Origin: Muribaculaceae bacterium
Lineage (GTDB): Bacteria; Bacteroidota; Bacteroidia; Bacteroidales; Muribaculaceae
Assembly (NCBI GenBank): GCA_017935045.1
Contig: JAGBIJ010000036.1
Location: forward strand, 1 to 64,000
Length of the DNA: 64,000 nt
Direction of reading: 5' to 3'
A program made the translations under genes and the position numbers. Shown one piece after another: positions 8,210 through 16,875 of this stretch. The notes under the pieces are model-generated. The model was given only the letters and a program-made list of their open reading frames with translations, was not told where the DNA came from and did not search any database. Every line of letters begins with the position of its first letter. The stretch's first letter is position 1.

Positions 8210-9790
8210 TTGAAGAAAAAAATCGTCCGTTTTATATCATTTTTATCCCTGTTTCCGCTTATGCTCGCCTCGGCGTGTGCATCTTCAGATTCCGGCCGTC
8301 TCCCTATTGACGAACTCGATACTCTTGACGGGCTGCTCGCCAATGTCAAAGAATATGATGCTCGCAAGATTCACAGGATAGACTCTCTGATGTCGCGGTT
8401 GGGCGCCAGCTCAATTTCTGATAAGGAACGGTGGAGAGTCAATATGGATCTGGGCCGCGAGTATTTTGCTTTCTGTTCGGATTCGGCGGCGCATTATTAC
8501 AATGCCGCACGCAAGATGGCAATCGCCATAGGCAACGACTCCCTGATTACTCTGTCGCGTATAGCGTGTGTCAATGCCTGGGGCGCTTCGGGCATTTTTA
8601 CGCCTGCGCAGCAAAATCTGCAGGAACTCGACTCTCTGCCTCTGTCTCCGGCTCTGCGGCTGGAACTAAATAAGGTAGGGCGACAGCTGTACAGCTATAT
8701 CCGCGCCTACGCCAAGGGATATGACGATATGATGCCGTATATCAACGAGGCATACGCCCGTTATGAAAAATACCTGATTGACAATATGCCCGAAGACGAC
8801 CCGTTCCGCCGGTTTCTGGTGGCGCAGAACCATGCCAACCGCAACGAGCCGGAGCGGGCGAAAAAGGAGCTTGACGCGCTGATGCCCCGCCTCTCGGACG
8901 ACAGCAATCTGTACGGTATGGCCGCTTACCAGATGGCCGATGTGTGTCGTGATCTGGGTCAGGACAAGGAGCGGGGCCGATATCTTGCGCTTGCCGCCAT
9001 GAGTGACGTGAGAGGCAGTGTGAAAGAAACGCTGGCGCTCCCTGCGCTTGCCCAGTGGCTCTATGAAAAGGGCGAAGACAAGCGGGCGTATCACTATATC
9101 AACAGCGCCCTTGAAGACGCTATGCACGGCAATGCGCGCATGCGCCTGGCCGATATCGCTTCCCTTCTGCCGCTTATAGATGACTCGTATCGTAAGAAGA
9201 TGGCCTCCTCGCGCGATGAACTGATGATTTATCTTATTCTTGTCGCTGTTTTGTTTGTAATCTCCGGAGTACTCCTTACTTATGTCATGCGCAGTGCGGG
9301 ACGCACCCGTCTGGCCAATCGAAAGCTTGAAGCGCAGTCGCGCGTCCAGGAATCATACATAGGCCATTTTCTCGGGCTTTGCTCATCTTATTCCGAGAAA
9401 CTGGAATCCATGCGGCGCCTGGTAAGCCGCAAGATTGCGTCGGGCCAGACCGACGAGTTGCTCAAGACCCTGAAGTCGGGAAAATTTACCGATCCTGAGA
9501 ACGATGATTTCTTTAAGATTTTCGATGAGACTTTCCTGGAGCTGTACCCCAATTTCCTGGAGCGCTTCAACGAGCTGCTGCGCCCGGAGTGCCGCATTAC
9601 CGTGAAGCGCGGAGCGCCACTGTCTACGGAACTGCGTATTTATGCTTTTATGAGGCTCGGAGTGGAGGAGAGTGTCAGGATAGCCAAGATACTTCATTGC
9701 TCTGTCTCCACTATCTATACGTATCGCAATCGCATGCGCGGGCGTGCCATAGACCGTGAGAATTTCGAGCGCCAGGTGCTTGATATTTGA
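8210..9790 (+). CDS. DUF6377 membrane regulator with TPR-like periplasmic part; TTG start
   Basis: 526 residues. The start must be TTG (8210): an in-frame TAA lies at 8189 and the next ATG (codon 18) would cut off the signal sequence. The N-terminus is a signal/lipoprotein-like segment (Cys23 after ASA). Residues 30-330 are helical with TPR-like spacing, a membrane helix spans about 337-360, then a coiled segment and the DUF6377 region (ESYIGHFLGLCSSYSEKL onward) ending in a LuxR-like helix-turn-helix (RIAKILHCSVSTIYTYRNRM, about 489-508). The layout suggests an envelope-sensing regulator whose cytoplasmic end binds DNA. The target is unknown; no polysaccharide-utilisation genes are adjacent. 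A probable small RNA gene follows at 9957-10184. Confidence 0.85.
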   Translation: MKKKIVRFISFLSLFPLMLASACASSDSGRLPIDELDTLDGLLANVKEYDARKIHRIDSLMSRLGASSISDKERWRVNMDLGREYFAFCSDSAAHYYNAARKMAIAIGNDSLITLSRIACVNAWGASGIFTPAQQNLQELDSLPLSPALRLELNKVGRQLYSYIRAYAKGYDDMMPYINEAYARYEKYLIDNMPEDDPFRRFLVAQNHANRNEPERAKKELDALMPRLSDDSNLYGMAAYQMADVCRDLGQDKERGRYLALAAMSDVRGSVKETLALPALAQWLYEKGEDKRAYHYINSALEDAMHGNARMRLADIASLLPLIDDSYRKKMASSRDELMIYLILVAVLFVISGVLLTYVMRSAGRTRLANRKLEAQSRVQESYIGHFLGLCSSYSEKLESMRRLVSRKIASGQTDELLKTLKSGKFTDPENDDFFKIFDETFLELYPNFLERFNELLRPECRITVKRGAPLSTELRIYAFMRLGVEESVRIAKILHCSVSTIYTYRNRMRGRAIDRENFERQVLDI

Positions 9791-9918
9791 TTCTTGATAA
9801 TTTTTACTCTTATATATCGGAGTCCAAACAGTTTATATTTATTGTTTACAATACATCTGATTATCAGTTATATAATTCGATATATATTTAGATTTACACT
9901 TATATTTTGATTACACTA

Positions 9919-9950
9919 TTTGCAGACCGCTTCATGCCGTAGTAATTTTG
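9919..9950 (+). promoter_or_regulatory. Promoter of a probable small RNA
   Basis: TTTG (9919-9922), 20 bases, TAATTTTG (9943-9950). Full consensus match in an intergenic region with no downstream gene on the same strand until 11512. Confidence 0.7.
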
Positions 9951-9956
9951 CAATGT

Positions 9957-10184
9957 CGAAATGATAGACCTGCTGACGGTAAGTCTTCGACCATTGGAAA
10001 AGAACATAGCAACGTCTATAAAGATATAGCGATTTTCATAAGAGATTTTACGGTAGAAAAGAAGATTAGGTTAGTAATTAAGATATTTGTAAATAAATCG
10101 TTTATGTTAGGTTTGTAGAAAAATTTATAGAAAGAAAGTTTTTAAACATCAATTAGTCTGTGAAGACTGGTTGGTGTTTTTTTT
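9957..10184 (+). ncRNA. Candidate small RNA (about 228 nt) between a full promoter and a terminator
   Basis: The predicted start is about 7 bases after the -7 element at 9943-9950, and the transcript would end at the hairpin at 10145-10178 plus its T-run. The interval has no good ORF; the longest is a 22-codon frame from ATG 9961 to TAG 10027-10029, which would be virtually leaderless and shows no recognisable features. The interval is A/T-rich. It matches no RNA family I recognise. Alternatives: the end of the DUF6377 mRNA, or a decayed gene. Confidence 0.5.
10144..10184 (+). terminator. Strong rho-independent terminator
   Basis: The arms AACATCAATTAGTCT (10145-10159) and AGACTGGTTGGTGTT (10164-10178) pair over all 15 positions allowing G-U pairs, with loop GTGA, and run straight into eight T. 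Confidence 0.85.
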
Positions 10185-10202
10185 ATTCGGCGGGTTGGGG
10201 CT

Positions 10203-10277
10203 GATTGGTCTAATTCGTCTAATTGGTCTAATTAGACTAATTGGACTAATCTAATTAGACGTATTGGACTAATTGGA
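10203..10277. repeat. AT-rich short tandem/inverted repeat with TCTAATT units
   Basis: The motif TCTAATT or its complement AATTAGA/AATTGGAC recurs about eight times in 75 bases with units of about nine bases (GGTCTAATT, CGTCTAATT, GGTCTAATT, AGACTAATT, GGACTAATC). The second half is largely the inverse of the first, centred near 10231, so either strand can fold into a long hairpin. No coding potential. It separates the terminator at 10144-10184 from the pfkA terminator. Confidence 0.75.
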
Positions 10278-10290
10278 TCCAGTCCCGGGA

Positions 10291-10329
10291 AAAGAAAAAT
10301 CCCATGAGACCCAGGCGGCCCTCATGGGA
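10291..10329 (-). terminator. Terminator of pfkA
   Basis: TCCCATGAG (10300-10308) pairs perfectly with CTCATGGGA (10321-10329). On the minus strand the hairpin is followed by a T-rich tract (complement of 10291-10299). Confidence 0.75.
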
Positions 10330-10362
10330 AAGAGATGATGTCTGTAAGCAATAATATCTTTA

Positions 10363-11343
10363 TTATATGGACAGGCGGCGCAGCGTGGCGAGCAGCTCAC
10401 GGTTGATGGGCTTCTCGTTTTTGATCGCTTTGGTAAACGGTACGTAGACTATTTCGTCGTTCTTGATACCGATCATCACGTTGCGCTGGTCGTCGAGCAA
10501 GGCGTCGACGGCTGCCGCTCCCATGCGCGAGGCGATGATACGGTCAAAGGCCGTAGGCGAGCCGCCGCGCTGCAGATGGCCGAGAATCGTGACGCGTACA
10601 TCGTAATTGGGATATTCATTTTTCACGCGGTCGGCCAGCCCCATGGCGCCCCCGGTAATCGGGCTTTCGGCTACGAGTACAATCGAGGAGTTCTTACTCT
10701 TGCGGAATCCGGACTGAATCAGGTCGGCCAGCTGGTCTACCTGTGTGGAAATCTCCGGTATAATCGCGGCCTCGGCTCCGGAGGCTATGGCTCCGTTGAG
10801 GGCGAGGAATCCGGCGTCGCGTCCCATGACCTCAATGAAGAAGAGTCGTTCGTGGCTCGTGGCCGTGTCGCGTATTTTGTCCACACATTCCATGATGGTA
10901 TTAAGGGCGGTGTCGTAACCGATGGTACAGTCCGTGCCATACAGATCGTTGTCTATGGTGCCGGGCAGTCCTATGATGGGGAAAGAGAACTCATTGCCGA
11001 AGATTCGGGCGCCGGTCAGCGAGCCGTCGCCGCCGATGACTACCAGGGCATCGATATTGTGGCGCCTGAGTACATCGTAGGCGCACTGGCGTCCTTCGGC
11101 TGTCTGGAATTCCTGACAGCGTGCCGTCTTCAGTATAGTGCCGCCGCGCTGTATGATGTTTGATACGTTTTGAGTGGAAAATTCCTCGATTTCATCGGTA
11201 ATCAGGCCCTTATATCCGCGATAGATGCCATATACCTTGAACCCGGCGAAGATAGCCGCGCGTGTGACGGCGCGGATGGCCGCGTTCATACCGGGAGCGT
11301 CGCCTCCTGATGTGAGGATGCCGATTGACTTGATGTTTGACAT
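10363..11343 (-). CDS. pfkA: 6-phosphofructokinase, ATP-dependent type
   Basis: 326 residues, the usual bacterial PfkA length. It phosphorylates fructose 6-phosphate to fructose 1,6-bisphosphate in glycolysis. Visible motifs: [12 protein letters not shown] (9-20), the nucleotide motif GGDGS (104-108) whose Gly after Asp favours ATP over pyrophosphate, and the catalytic PGTIDND (127-133). MGRDAGFLA and [13 protein letters not shown] are also present for substrate binding. Monocistronic, with its own promoter at 11444-11475 and terminator at 10291-10329. Confidence 0.97.
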   Translation of the reverse strand: MSNIKSIGILTSGGDAPGMNAAIRAVTRAAIFAGFKVYGIYRGYKGLITDEIEEFSTQNVSNIIQRGGTILKTARCQEFQTAEGRQCAYDVLRRHNIDALVVIGGDGSLTGARIFGNEFSFPIIGLPGTIDNDLYGTDCTIGYDTALNTIMECVDKIRDTATSHERLFFIEVMGRDAGFLALNGAIASGAEAAIIPEISTQVDQLADLIQSGFRKSKNSSIVLVAESPITGGAMGLADRVKNEYPNYDVRVTILGHLQRGGSPTAFDRIIASRMGAAAVDALLDDQRNVMIGIKNDEIVYVPFTKAIKNEKPINRELLATLRRLSI

Positions 11344-11443
11344 AATGAGACTTGCGTATTAATTGACTTGCCTTGCAGGGTATCCGGCTGTCGGGCCGGA
11401 CTTTCCGCACAATAGAAACGTCCGGCTTTCCGGAAGTGTTCTG

Positions 11444-11475
11444 CAAAGTTATAAAAAAGCAGCGGTTTACACAAA
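11444..11475 (-). promoter_or_regulatory. Promoter of pfkA
   Basis: Minus strand TTTG (11475-11472), 20 bases, TAACTTTG (11451-11444). Full consensus. A second TAACTTTG at 11483-11490 on the plus strand probably serves the divergent HAD gene, but without a clear -33 element. Confidence 0.75.
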
Positions 11476-11482
11476 TTATTAT

Positions 11483-11490
11483 TAACTTTG
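11483..11490 (+). promoter_or_regulatory. -7 element of the HAD-ribF-upp operon
   Basis: TAACTTTG, 22 bases before the ATG at 11512. No TTTG at the expected distance, so only half of the consensus is present. Confidence 0.5.
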
Positions 11491-11511
11491 CAATCATAAA
11501 ACAGTCTGAAC

Positions 11512-12147
11512 ATGATTTCCAACCACGACAATTTTGTTTTTGACCTTGGCGGAGTGGTGTTTACCATCGACCGGGATATCTGTGTCGGCCGTCTTGACGC
11601 ATTGGGGCTTGCCGATGCCGCGCGACTGCTCGATTTGTATTGTCAGTCAGGTGATTTCCTCAGTCTTGAGCAAGGGGCTATAAGCGCGGGAGAGTTTTTC
11701 GATATACTCCGTCATCGCTGTACGCGGAGCGATGTGACCGACGCAGAGCTGACCGAGGCGCTCGGCAGCTTTATAACCGGTCTGCCCGTCAGGCGCCTGG
11801 CTGCCCTGCGCCGTCTGCGCGAGATGGGCAAGAAGGTCTATGCTCTTTCCAACACCAATCCGATTATGTTTCATACCGTCATCGACCGTCTGTTCCGGCA
11901 GGAGGGGCTTTCCGCCCTCGATTATTTCGACGGTATGGTGCTGTCTTTTCAGGAAAAGGTGTGTAAGCCCGATCCGGAGATATTCGATATATTGACGCGT
12001 CGTTACGGTCTGGATGGCGGCCGCACCCTGTTTCTCGACGATTCGCCGGCCAACTGCGAGGCTGCCGCGCGCCTCGGTATCGATTCGCTCCTTATACCGG
12101 AAAATGCCGATTTCATCGATGTCTTAGGGCTTGACCATGTCAACTGA
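11512..12147 (+). CDS. HAD superfamily hydrolase (YihX-like phosphatase)
   Basis: 211 residues. HAD motif I is FDLGGV with nucleophile Asp11, motif II is the Ser of YALSNTNP, motif III Lys is in VCKPDPEIF, and motif IV is LFLDDSPANC. The helical cap between motifs I and II and the DLGGV form of motif I fit the YihX/epoxide-hydrolase-N group of subfamily IA, which act on sugar phosphates or similar small phosphates. The substrate cannot be read from sequence. Its end overlaps ribF by 11 bases, so the two are translationally linked; removal of a phosphate in flavin synthesis is a possible link but is speculation. Confidence 0.88.
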   Translation: MISNHDNFVFDLGGVVFTIDRDICVGRLDALGLADAARLLDLYCQSGDFLSLEQGAISAGEFFDILRHRCTRSDVTDAELTEALGSFITGLPVRRLAALRRLREMGKKVYALSNTNPIMFHTVIDRLFRQEGLSALDYFDGMVLSFQEKVCKPDPEIFDILTRRYGLDGGRTLFLDDSPANCEAAARLGIDSLLIPENADFIDVLGLDHVN

Positions 12148-13054
12148 ACCGGCAATATTTCAGGCTACGGCGGCTACGGTGGGCACTTTCGACGGCGTGC
12201 ATCGCGGCCACCTGTTTCTGCTCGACTGCTTGCGCCGGGTCGCCTGCGACCGCGGCCTTGAGCCGGTCGTGATTCTTCCTACGGTGCATCCGCGTGCCGT
12301 AGTCAGCGGTCAGCCCATGACGCGCCAGCTATCCACCTTCAGCCAGCGGCGTAAGCTGATAGAGCAGGCTGGCGTGCAGGTCTATCCTCTGCAATTCGAC
12401 GAGAATATGCGACGCCTGACGTCGGCGCAGTTTCTCGCCGCCATGCGCGGCCGGCTGAATCTGCGTTGCTTGCTTACCGGCCACGACAATCGTTTTGGCT
12501 CCGACCGCCAGTCTGCGTTCGCCGACTATGTATCTTCCGGCGAGCGCCTCGGCATAGAGGTAATTGAGGCCCCCGTCTTGCCCGGAGTCAGCAGCAGCGC
12601 CATCCGTGCCGCCATCGAAGCCGCCGACATGTCTGTGGCTGCCTCCATGCTCGGCCGCCCCTATACGCTTGCCGGCACCGTAGTGCGAGGCCAGGGGCTC
12701 GGACACACCATAGGCTTTGCCACGGCCAATCTGATGCCTCTTTCGGCTGACCTGCTGATACCTCCTCGCGGCGTATACGCCACCCTCGCATCCATCGATG
12801 GCGGCGATTCTCTCCCCGCGGTCACGAACATTGGCTATCGTCCCACTGTTGATACCGCAGGGAGCCGCCTGAGTATCGAGACCCATATCCACGGCATAGA
12901 CCGTAATCTGTACGGCGAGCCGCTGGCCGTGGCCTTCGTGGCGCGGCTGCGCGACGAGCGCCGCTTCCCCTCGGTCGTCGCGCTTACAGATGCCGTCCGC
13001 CGCGATATGCGCGACGCTCTCTCGCTTCTCGGAAATCACGGAACAACACAATAA
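12137..13054 (+). CDS. ribF: Bifunctional riboflavin kinase/FAD synthetase
   Basis: 305 residues from the ATG at 12137 (a TTG six bases upstream is less likely). It makes FMN from riboflavin and then FAD. The N-terminal adenylyltransferase domain has TVGTFDGVHRGH, TGHDNRFGSDR and GVSSSAIR; the C-terminal riboflavin kinase domain starts near GRPYTLAGTVVRGQGLGHTI and has FATANL in place of the usual PTAN motif (the Pro is replaced by Ala), then GVYAT. It overlaps the HAD gene upstream and precedes upp by 17 bases. Confidence 0.95.
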   Translation: MSTEPAIFQATAATVGTFDGVHRGHLFLLDCLRRVACDRGLEPVVILPTVHPRAVVSGQPMTRQLSTFSQRRKLIEQAGVQVYPLQFDENMRRLTSAQFLAAMRGRLNLRCLLTGHDNRFGSDRQSAFADYVSSGERLGIEVIEAPVLPGVSSSAIRAAIEAADMSVAASMLGRPYTLAGTVVRGQGLGHTIGFATANLMPLSADLLIPPRGVYATLASIDGGDSLPAVTNIGYRPTVDTAGSRLSIETHIHGIDRNLYGEPLAVAFVARLRDERRFPSVVALTDAVRRDMRDALSLLGNHGTTQ

Positions 13055-13071
13055 ATATTATACCTCACACC

Positions 13072-13728
13072 ATGGAGATAATCAATTTTGCCCGTACCCC
13101 CTCGCTGGTCAGCCGCTTCATGCTTGAACTCAGGGATACGGAGATTCAGAAAGACCGCATGCGCTTTCGCCGCAACCTGCAGCGCATAGGCGAGATAATG
13201 GCCTACGAGATTTCGCGCCGCCTCGACTATAAGGATGTAGAGACCGTCACGCCTTTAGGCACGGCTCTCTGCCAGACACCTGCCGATCCCATCGTGGTGG
13301 CCACCATACTGCGTGCCGGACTGCCGCTGCACGAAGGATTCCTGAACTATTTCGACTCGGCCGAGAACGCCTTTGTCAGCGCCTACCGCAAGTATCGGGA
13401 GAAGGATGGCGATCACTTCGACGTGATGATTGAGTATCTGGCTTCCCCCTCGATTCAGGACAAAGTGCTGATGCTCGTCGACCCCATGCTGGCTACCGGC
13501 CGCTCTATGGAGCTGGGCTACCGCGCGTTGCTTACCAAAGGGGAGCCCAAGCACATCCATGTAGCCTCAGTCATAGCCTCGCAGCAGGCCGTGGACTACG
13601 TGGCCGGGCATTTCCCCGCTGACCGCACCACGCTTTGGGTCGGCGCCATAGATCCCGTCATCGACGCCCACTCCTATATCGTGCCCGGTCTGGGCGATGC
13701 CGGCGACCTTGCCTTCGGCCAGAAATAA
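13072..13728 (+). CDS. upp: Uracil phosphoribosyltransferase
   Basis: 218 residues. Salvages uracil to UMP with PRPP. The PRPP-binding loop is LVDPMLATGRSM (135-146), and the uracil-binding region near the C-terminus is YIVPGLGDAGDLAFG. Last gene of the HAD-ribF-upp operon, followed by a hairpin at 13753-13778. Confidence 0.97.
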   Translation: MEIINFARTPSLVSRFMLELRDTEIQKDRMRFRRNLQRIGEIMAYEISRRLDYKDVETVTPLGTALCQTPADPIVVATILRAGLPLHEGFLNYFDSAENAFVSAYRKYREKDGDHFDVMIEYLASPSIQDKVLMLVDPMLATGRSMELGYRALLTKGEPKHIHVASVIASQQAVDYVAGHFPADRTTLWVGAIDPVIDAHSYIVPGLGDAGDLAFGQK

Positions 13729-13752
13729 AAGGAAAACGGATAGAAAAGCAAA

Positions 13753-13778
13753 GCCGGGTCTCACGCATGAGACTCGGC
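13753..13778 (+). terminator. Hairpin terminator after upp
   Basis: GCCGGGTCTCA (13753-13763) pairs with TGAGACTCGGC (13768-13778) over 11 positions with one G-U pair. The T-rich tract after it is weak (ATAATTCATTGTTTT). Confidence 0.65.
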
Positions 13779-13810
13779 ATAATTCATTGTTTTATATCCT
13801 AATGAAGGTG

Positions 13811-13893
13811 TGGGCGAAGATGGATTCGAACCACCGAAGGTATAAACCAGCAGATTTACAGTCTGCCCCATTTGGCCACTCTGGTATTCGCCC
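13811..13893 (-). tRNA. tRNA-Tyr (GUA)
   Basis: The minus strand folds as an 83-base tRNA: acceptor arms GGGCGAA and TTCGCCC, anticodon loop CTGTAAA giving GUA, a long (class II) variable arm as expected for bacterial tRNA-Tyr, and the T-arm GGTTCGAATCC. Discriminator base A; CCA is not encoded. Confidence 0.93.
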
Positions 13894-13903
13894 TTTTGCG
13901 TTG

Positions 13904-13934
13904 CAAAGTTACTGAAATATTCCGATATTCCAAA
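13904..13934 (-). promoter_or_regulatory. Promoter of tRNA-Tyr
   Basis: Minus strand TTTG (13934-13931), 19 bases, TAACTTTG (13911-13904), about 11 bases before the tRNA 5' end. Full consensus. Confidence 0.75.
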
Positions 13935-13979
13935 ACTTTTGCAACGCTATTTTTTATAAGATTTTTAAATCTTTGGTAC

Positions 13980-15179
13980 TCAGTCAGTAAGGCGGGCTGT
14001 CGCCTCTGCTATACGGCGCATGGCCTCACGGATATTGTCGTCGGAAGTGGCGTAGCTCAGGCGCATGTAGCCCGGGGCGCAGAAGGCGGCTCCGTCCACA
14101 CAGGCCACGTGAGCTTCCTGAAGCAGATACATCACGTAGTCCGAACCGCTTTCCAGCTTCTTGCCGGCGGGGGTGCGGCGGCCGATGCAGGCGCTGATTT
14201 CGGGGAAGAGATAGAATGCGCCCTGCGGACAGTTGACTATCCAGCCCGGTATCTGGCGGGCCAGCTCCACTATCAGGTCGCGGCGGCGCTCAAAAGCCTG
14301 GCGCATGGTCTCCACGCACTCCTGCGGACCGGTGTAGGCTGCCTCGGCGGCCTTCTGCGCTATCGACGAGGCTCCGGAGGTGTACTGTCCCTGCAGTTTG
14401 GTCACGGCTTTGGCTATCTCCGCCGGACCGGCCATATAGCCTATGCGCCAGCCCGTCATTGCGTAGGCCTTCGACACGCCGTTGATTATCACAGTGCGGT
14501 CGCGCACCTCGGCAAACTCGCTGATGGAGTGTACCTTACCGCCGAAATTGATATGCTCGTATATCTCGTCGGCCAGCACTATGATGTCGGGATGGCGTCC
14601 GAGAACCTCGGCCAGCCCCTTGAGCTCGTCGTAAGTATAGATGGAGCCGGTGGGGTTGGACGGCGAGTTGAGCATAATCATGCGCGAGCGGGGCGTGATG
14701 GCTGCTTCCAGCTGCTCCGGCTTTATCTTGAAATCCTGGTCTACGCCGGCGTGTACCAATACGGGCTTAGCCTCGGCGAGCTTGACCATCTCCACATAGC
14801 TGACCCATGCCGGCACGGGGATTATCACCTCGTCGCCGGGATTTACCGTGGCGAGAATCACATTGCATAATTCCTGCTTGGCTCCGTTGCCCACCACTAT
14901 CTGCTCGGGGGCGAAGTCCATGCCGTTCTCGCGTTTCAGCTTGTCGGCTACGGCTTTGCGCAGACTCATGTATCCGGGTACGGGAGTGTAGCGCGAGAAG
15001 TTGCGGTCGATGGCGTCTTTAGCCGCCTCCTTGATGAAATCGGGGGTATCGAAATCGGGTTCGCCGACACTCATGTTGATGACATCGACGCCCTGAGCCT
15101 TGAGTTCGGCGCTTTTCTGCGACATGGCCAGAGTGGCCGAAGGGGAGAGCGATTGCACTCGTTGAGAAATCCAGGTCAT
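13980..15179 (-). CDS. Pyridoxal phosphate-dependent aminotransferase (aspartate aminotransferase type)
   Basis: 399 residues of aminotransferase class I/II, subgroup I-beta/gamma. The PLP Lys is Lys237 in NGVSKAYAMTGWRIGY; Asn175 (SPSNPTG), Asp204 and Tyr207 (LADEIYEH) and the carboxylate-binding Arg in YMRLSYA near the C-terminus are present. Members usually interconvert aspartate and 2-oxoglutarate with oxaloacetate and glutamate; substrate range is uncertain. Divergent from the lipoprotein gene at 15317. Promoter at 15211-15242. Confidence 0.93.
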   Translation of the reverse strand: MTWISQRVQSLSPSATLAMSQKSAELKAQGVDVINMSVGEPDFDTPDFIKEAAKDAIDRNFSRYTPVPGYMSLRKAVADKLKRENGMDFAPEQIVVGNGAKQELCNVILATVNPGDEVIIPVPAWVSYVEMVKLAEAKPVLVHAGVDQDFKIKPEQLEAAITPRSRMIMLNSPSNPTGSIYTYDELKGLAEVLGRHPDIIVLADEIYEHINFGGKVHSISEFAEVRDRTVIINGVSKAYAMTGWRIGYMAGPAEIAKAVTKLQGQYTSGASSIAQKAAEAAYTGPQECVETMRQAFERRRDLIVELARQIPGWIVNCPQGAFYLFPEISACIGRRTPAGKKLESGSDYVMYLLQEAHVACVDGAAFCAPGYMRLSYATSDDNIREAMRRIAEATARLTD

Positions 15180-15210
15180 ATTTCCGGTGTTTTTATGGTA
15201 AATTTTTCCG

Positions 15211-15242
15211 CGAAGTTAAGCAAAAAAAATGTGCCTTACAAA
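15211..15242 (-). promoter_or_regulatory. Promoter of the aminotransferase gene
   Basis: Minus strand TTTG (15242-15239), 20 bases, TAACTTCG (15218-15211). One base off the -7 consensus. Confidence 0.6.
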
Positions 15243-15282
15243 TTTTGGGCACGCTTGTGGGGCATATATTGTTTTTTCTTCG

Positions 15283-15290
15283 TATATTTG
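15283..15290 (+). promoter_or_regulatory. -7 element for the lipoprotein-ABC operon
   Basis: TATATTTG, 26 bases before the ATG at 15317. No convincing -33 element at the right distance. Confidence 0.45.
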
Positions 15291-15316
15291 CAGAAATTAT
15301 CAAATCTATCGTTATT

Positions 15317-16807
15317 ATGAAGAAGCGTATATCATCAATTTTACTGCTTGTCGCGGCTTTTGTAGGGCTTGGCCTTATGAGCTCGTGTGACAAGGGCGGC
15401 AGCGATCTCAAGTCTATGCTCAAGACTGTGCCGGCTGACGCTCCCTACGTCATGGCTTTCAACGCCAACCCTGTGTTAGACCAGCTGGAGTTTAAAAAAG
15501 ACGGCGACCGATATACTTTCTGCAAAGAAGTGCAGGAAATAGTGGATCTGTCGGGTGCCGACAAGAAAATAGTGAACACCGTATGTGAGTTTATCGACGC
15601 TACGGGCAAGACTTTGGTATTGTATGGCGACGGATCCGACCTGGAGACAGTCTGGATGACATTCTCGGTCAACAATCAGGACGAATTTGTGAAACTGATG
15701 GAGAAAGTGGCCAAAGACAATGGAGGCAAGCTCGATTTCAAGGAGGAAGGCGGCTACAAGATGGGCGCTGACGGTATTTTCGCCATGAAGGACAATCGGG
15801 TATGGATGTGTTCCGAGAAAATCGATGTCAAGAAAATCGACAAGTTCGCTGACCTCGGCGACGACAGCTTCGCCGAGAAGAACGGCAAGCTTACTGACCG
15901 CATGTGCGCCGATAACACCGTGACTGCCACCTGTGTCAACCTGACCGAGTGTTTGTCCGCATTGCGCAAGATGGGCGGCGACAGCGAGGTAGGCATCCTG
16001 CAGAGCGCGATGAGCCTGCTGTTTGAAGATGCGACATATCTGTTCGCTACCTCTACCCTGAACAATCAGGGCGCCGAGAGCGTAGCCGAAATACTCAATT
16101 CCAAGTATGAGACGGCCAAGTTCCTGCTGCCTGTAGGTAAAATCGAACCGGCTGCCATGGCGAAAATCAACAACAATGCCGGTGTAGTCGCCGCTATCAA
16201 TCTGCCGAGCGAGCTTATGTCCAAGATTTCCGGCCTCATCACTACTCTCAACGGCGGCGACAGCGCCGAGATAAAGATGATAACCGGCATACTCAACAGC
16301 ATCAGCGGCACTCTGGCTGTATCGGTCAACGGACCGGAGGAGATAATCGCCTCCATCCCCTTTACCGACGAAGCTTCCGCTACAAGTTTCGGCGAGCTGA
16401 TGGCACAGGGCGGCATGGACTGCTCCGTAGCCGGCAACTATCTCGTAATGCGTTCCAAGCCCGGTCTGCAGGGCGGCGGTTCCGCTCCCGAGAGCTTCAA
16501 GGGCGAGTTCGCCGCTTACAACCTTAACTTCGCCAATGTGCCTGAAACTCTGATTTCCGGTCTCGACATGAAGTCGCTCGGTAAAGTGAGCGTGACTCTC
16601 GGACAGTATGAGAGCGGCCTGCGTCTCAACGGCAAGTGGGAGTGCAACCGACTGATTCCTACCGTCTGCTCTCTGGTCCGCAAAGGTGTGGCCGGCTACC
16701 TTACCGGCGAGGTAAAGATTCCCATGCTCGATGGCGGTCAGGATTATCCGGAGCCTGATGCATACGACAGCGTATACGAGGAGGCTGTAGCTGAAGAGGT
16801 GTGGTAA
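15317..16807 (+). CDS. Lipoprotein of unknown function (DUF4836-like)
   Basis: 496 residues from the ATG at 15317, chosen because it begins a clean SPII signal: basic start, hydrophobic core, LMSSC with lipid Cys24. The mature part is an acidic alpha/beta protein that opens with a motif about the state at residues 33-50 (TVPADAPYVMAFNANPV), resembling the start of DUF4836 lipoproteins of Bacteroidetes, whose role is unknown. It ends in an acidic tail. An ABC transporter pair follows within 70 bases on the same strand, but there is a stem-loop between them. Function not recognised. Confidence 0.75.
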   Translation: MKKRISSILLLVAAFVGLGLMSSCDKGGSDLKSMLKTVPADAPYVMAFNANPVLDQLEFKKDGDRYTFCKEVQEIVDLSGADKKIVNTVCEFIDATGKTLVLYGDGSDLETVWMTFSVNNQDEFVKLMEKVAKDNGGKLDFKEEGGYKMGADGIFAMKDNRVWMCSEKIDVKKIDKFADLGDDSFAEKNGKLTDRMCADNTVTATCVNLTECLSALRKMGGDSEVGILQSAMSLLFEDATYLFATSTLNNQGAESVAEILNSKYETAKFLLPVGKIEPAAMAKINNNAGVVAAINLPSELMSKISGLITTLNGGDSAEIKMITGILNSISGTLAVSVNGPEEIIASIPFTDEASATSFGELMAQGGMDCSVAGNYLVMRSKPGLQGGGSAPESFKGEFAAYNLNFANVPETLISGLDMKSLGKVSVTLGQYESGLRLNGKWECNRLIPTVCSLVRKGVAGYLTGEVKIPMLDGGQDYPEPDAYDSVYEEAVAEEVW

Positions 16808-16831
16808 TTCCCGACCCATAGATTATTACAT

Positions 16832-16873
16832 GCAAGCCCCGGGTCAGGACTTCCCTGATTCGGGGCGCTTGCA
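16832..16873 (+). other. Stem-loop between the lipoprotein and ABC genes
   Basis: GCAAGCCCCGGGTCAGG (from 16832) pairs imperfectly with CCTGATTCGGGGCGCTTGC (ending 16872) around a short loop. No T-run follows, so it is a possible mRNA processing or stability element rather than a full terminator. Confidence 0.5.
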
Positions 16874-16875
16874 GA

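Noticed and set aside
15476..16819. 447-codon minus-strand ORF opposite the lipoprotein gene
   Set aside because: The plus strand has a convincing lipobox and signal peptide; the antisense product has no recognisable domains.
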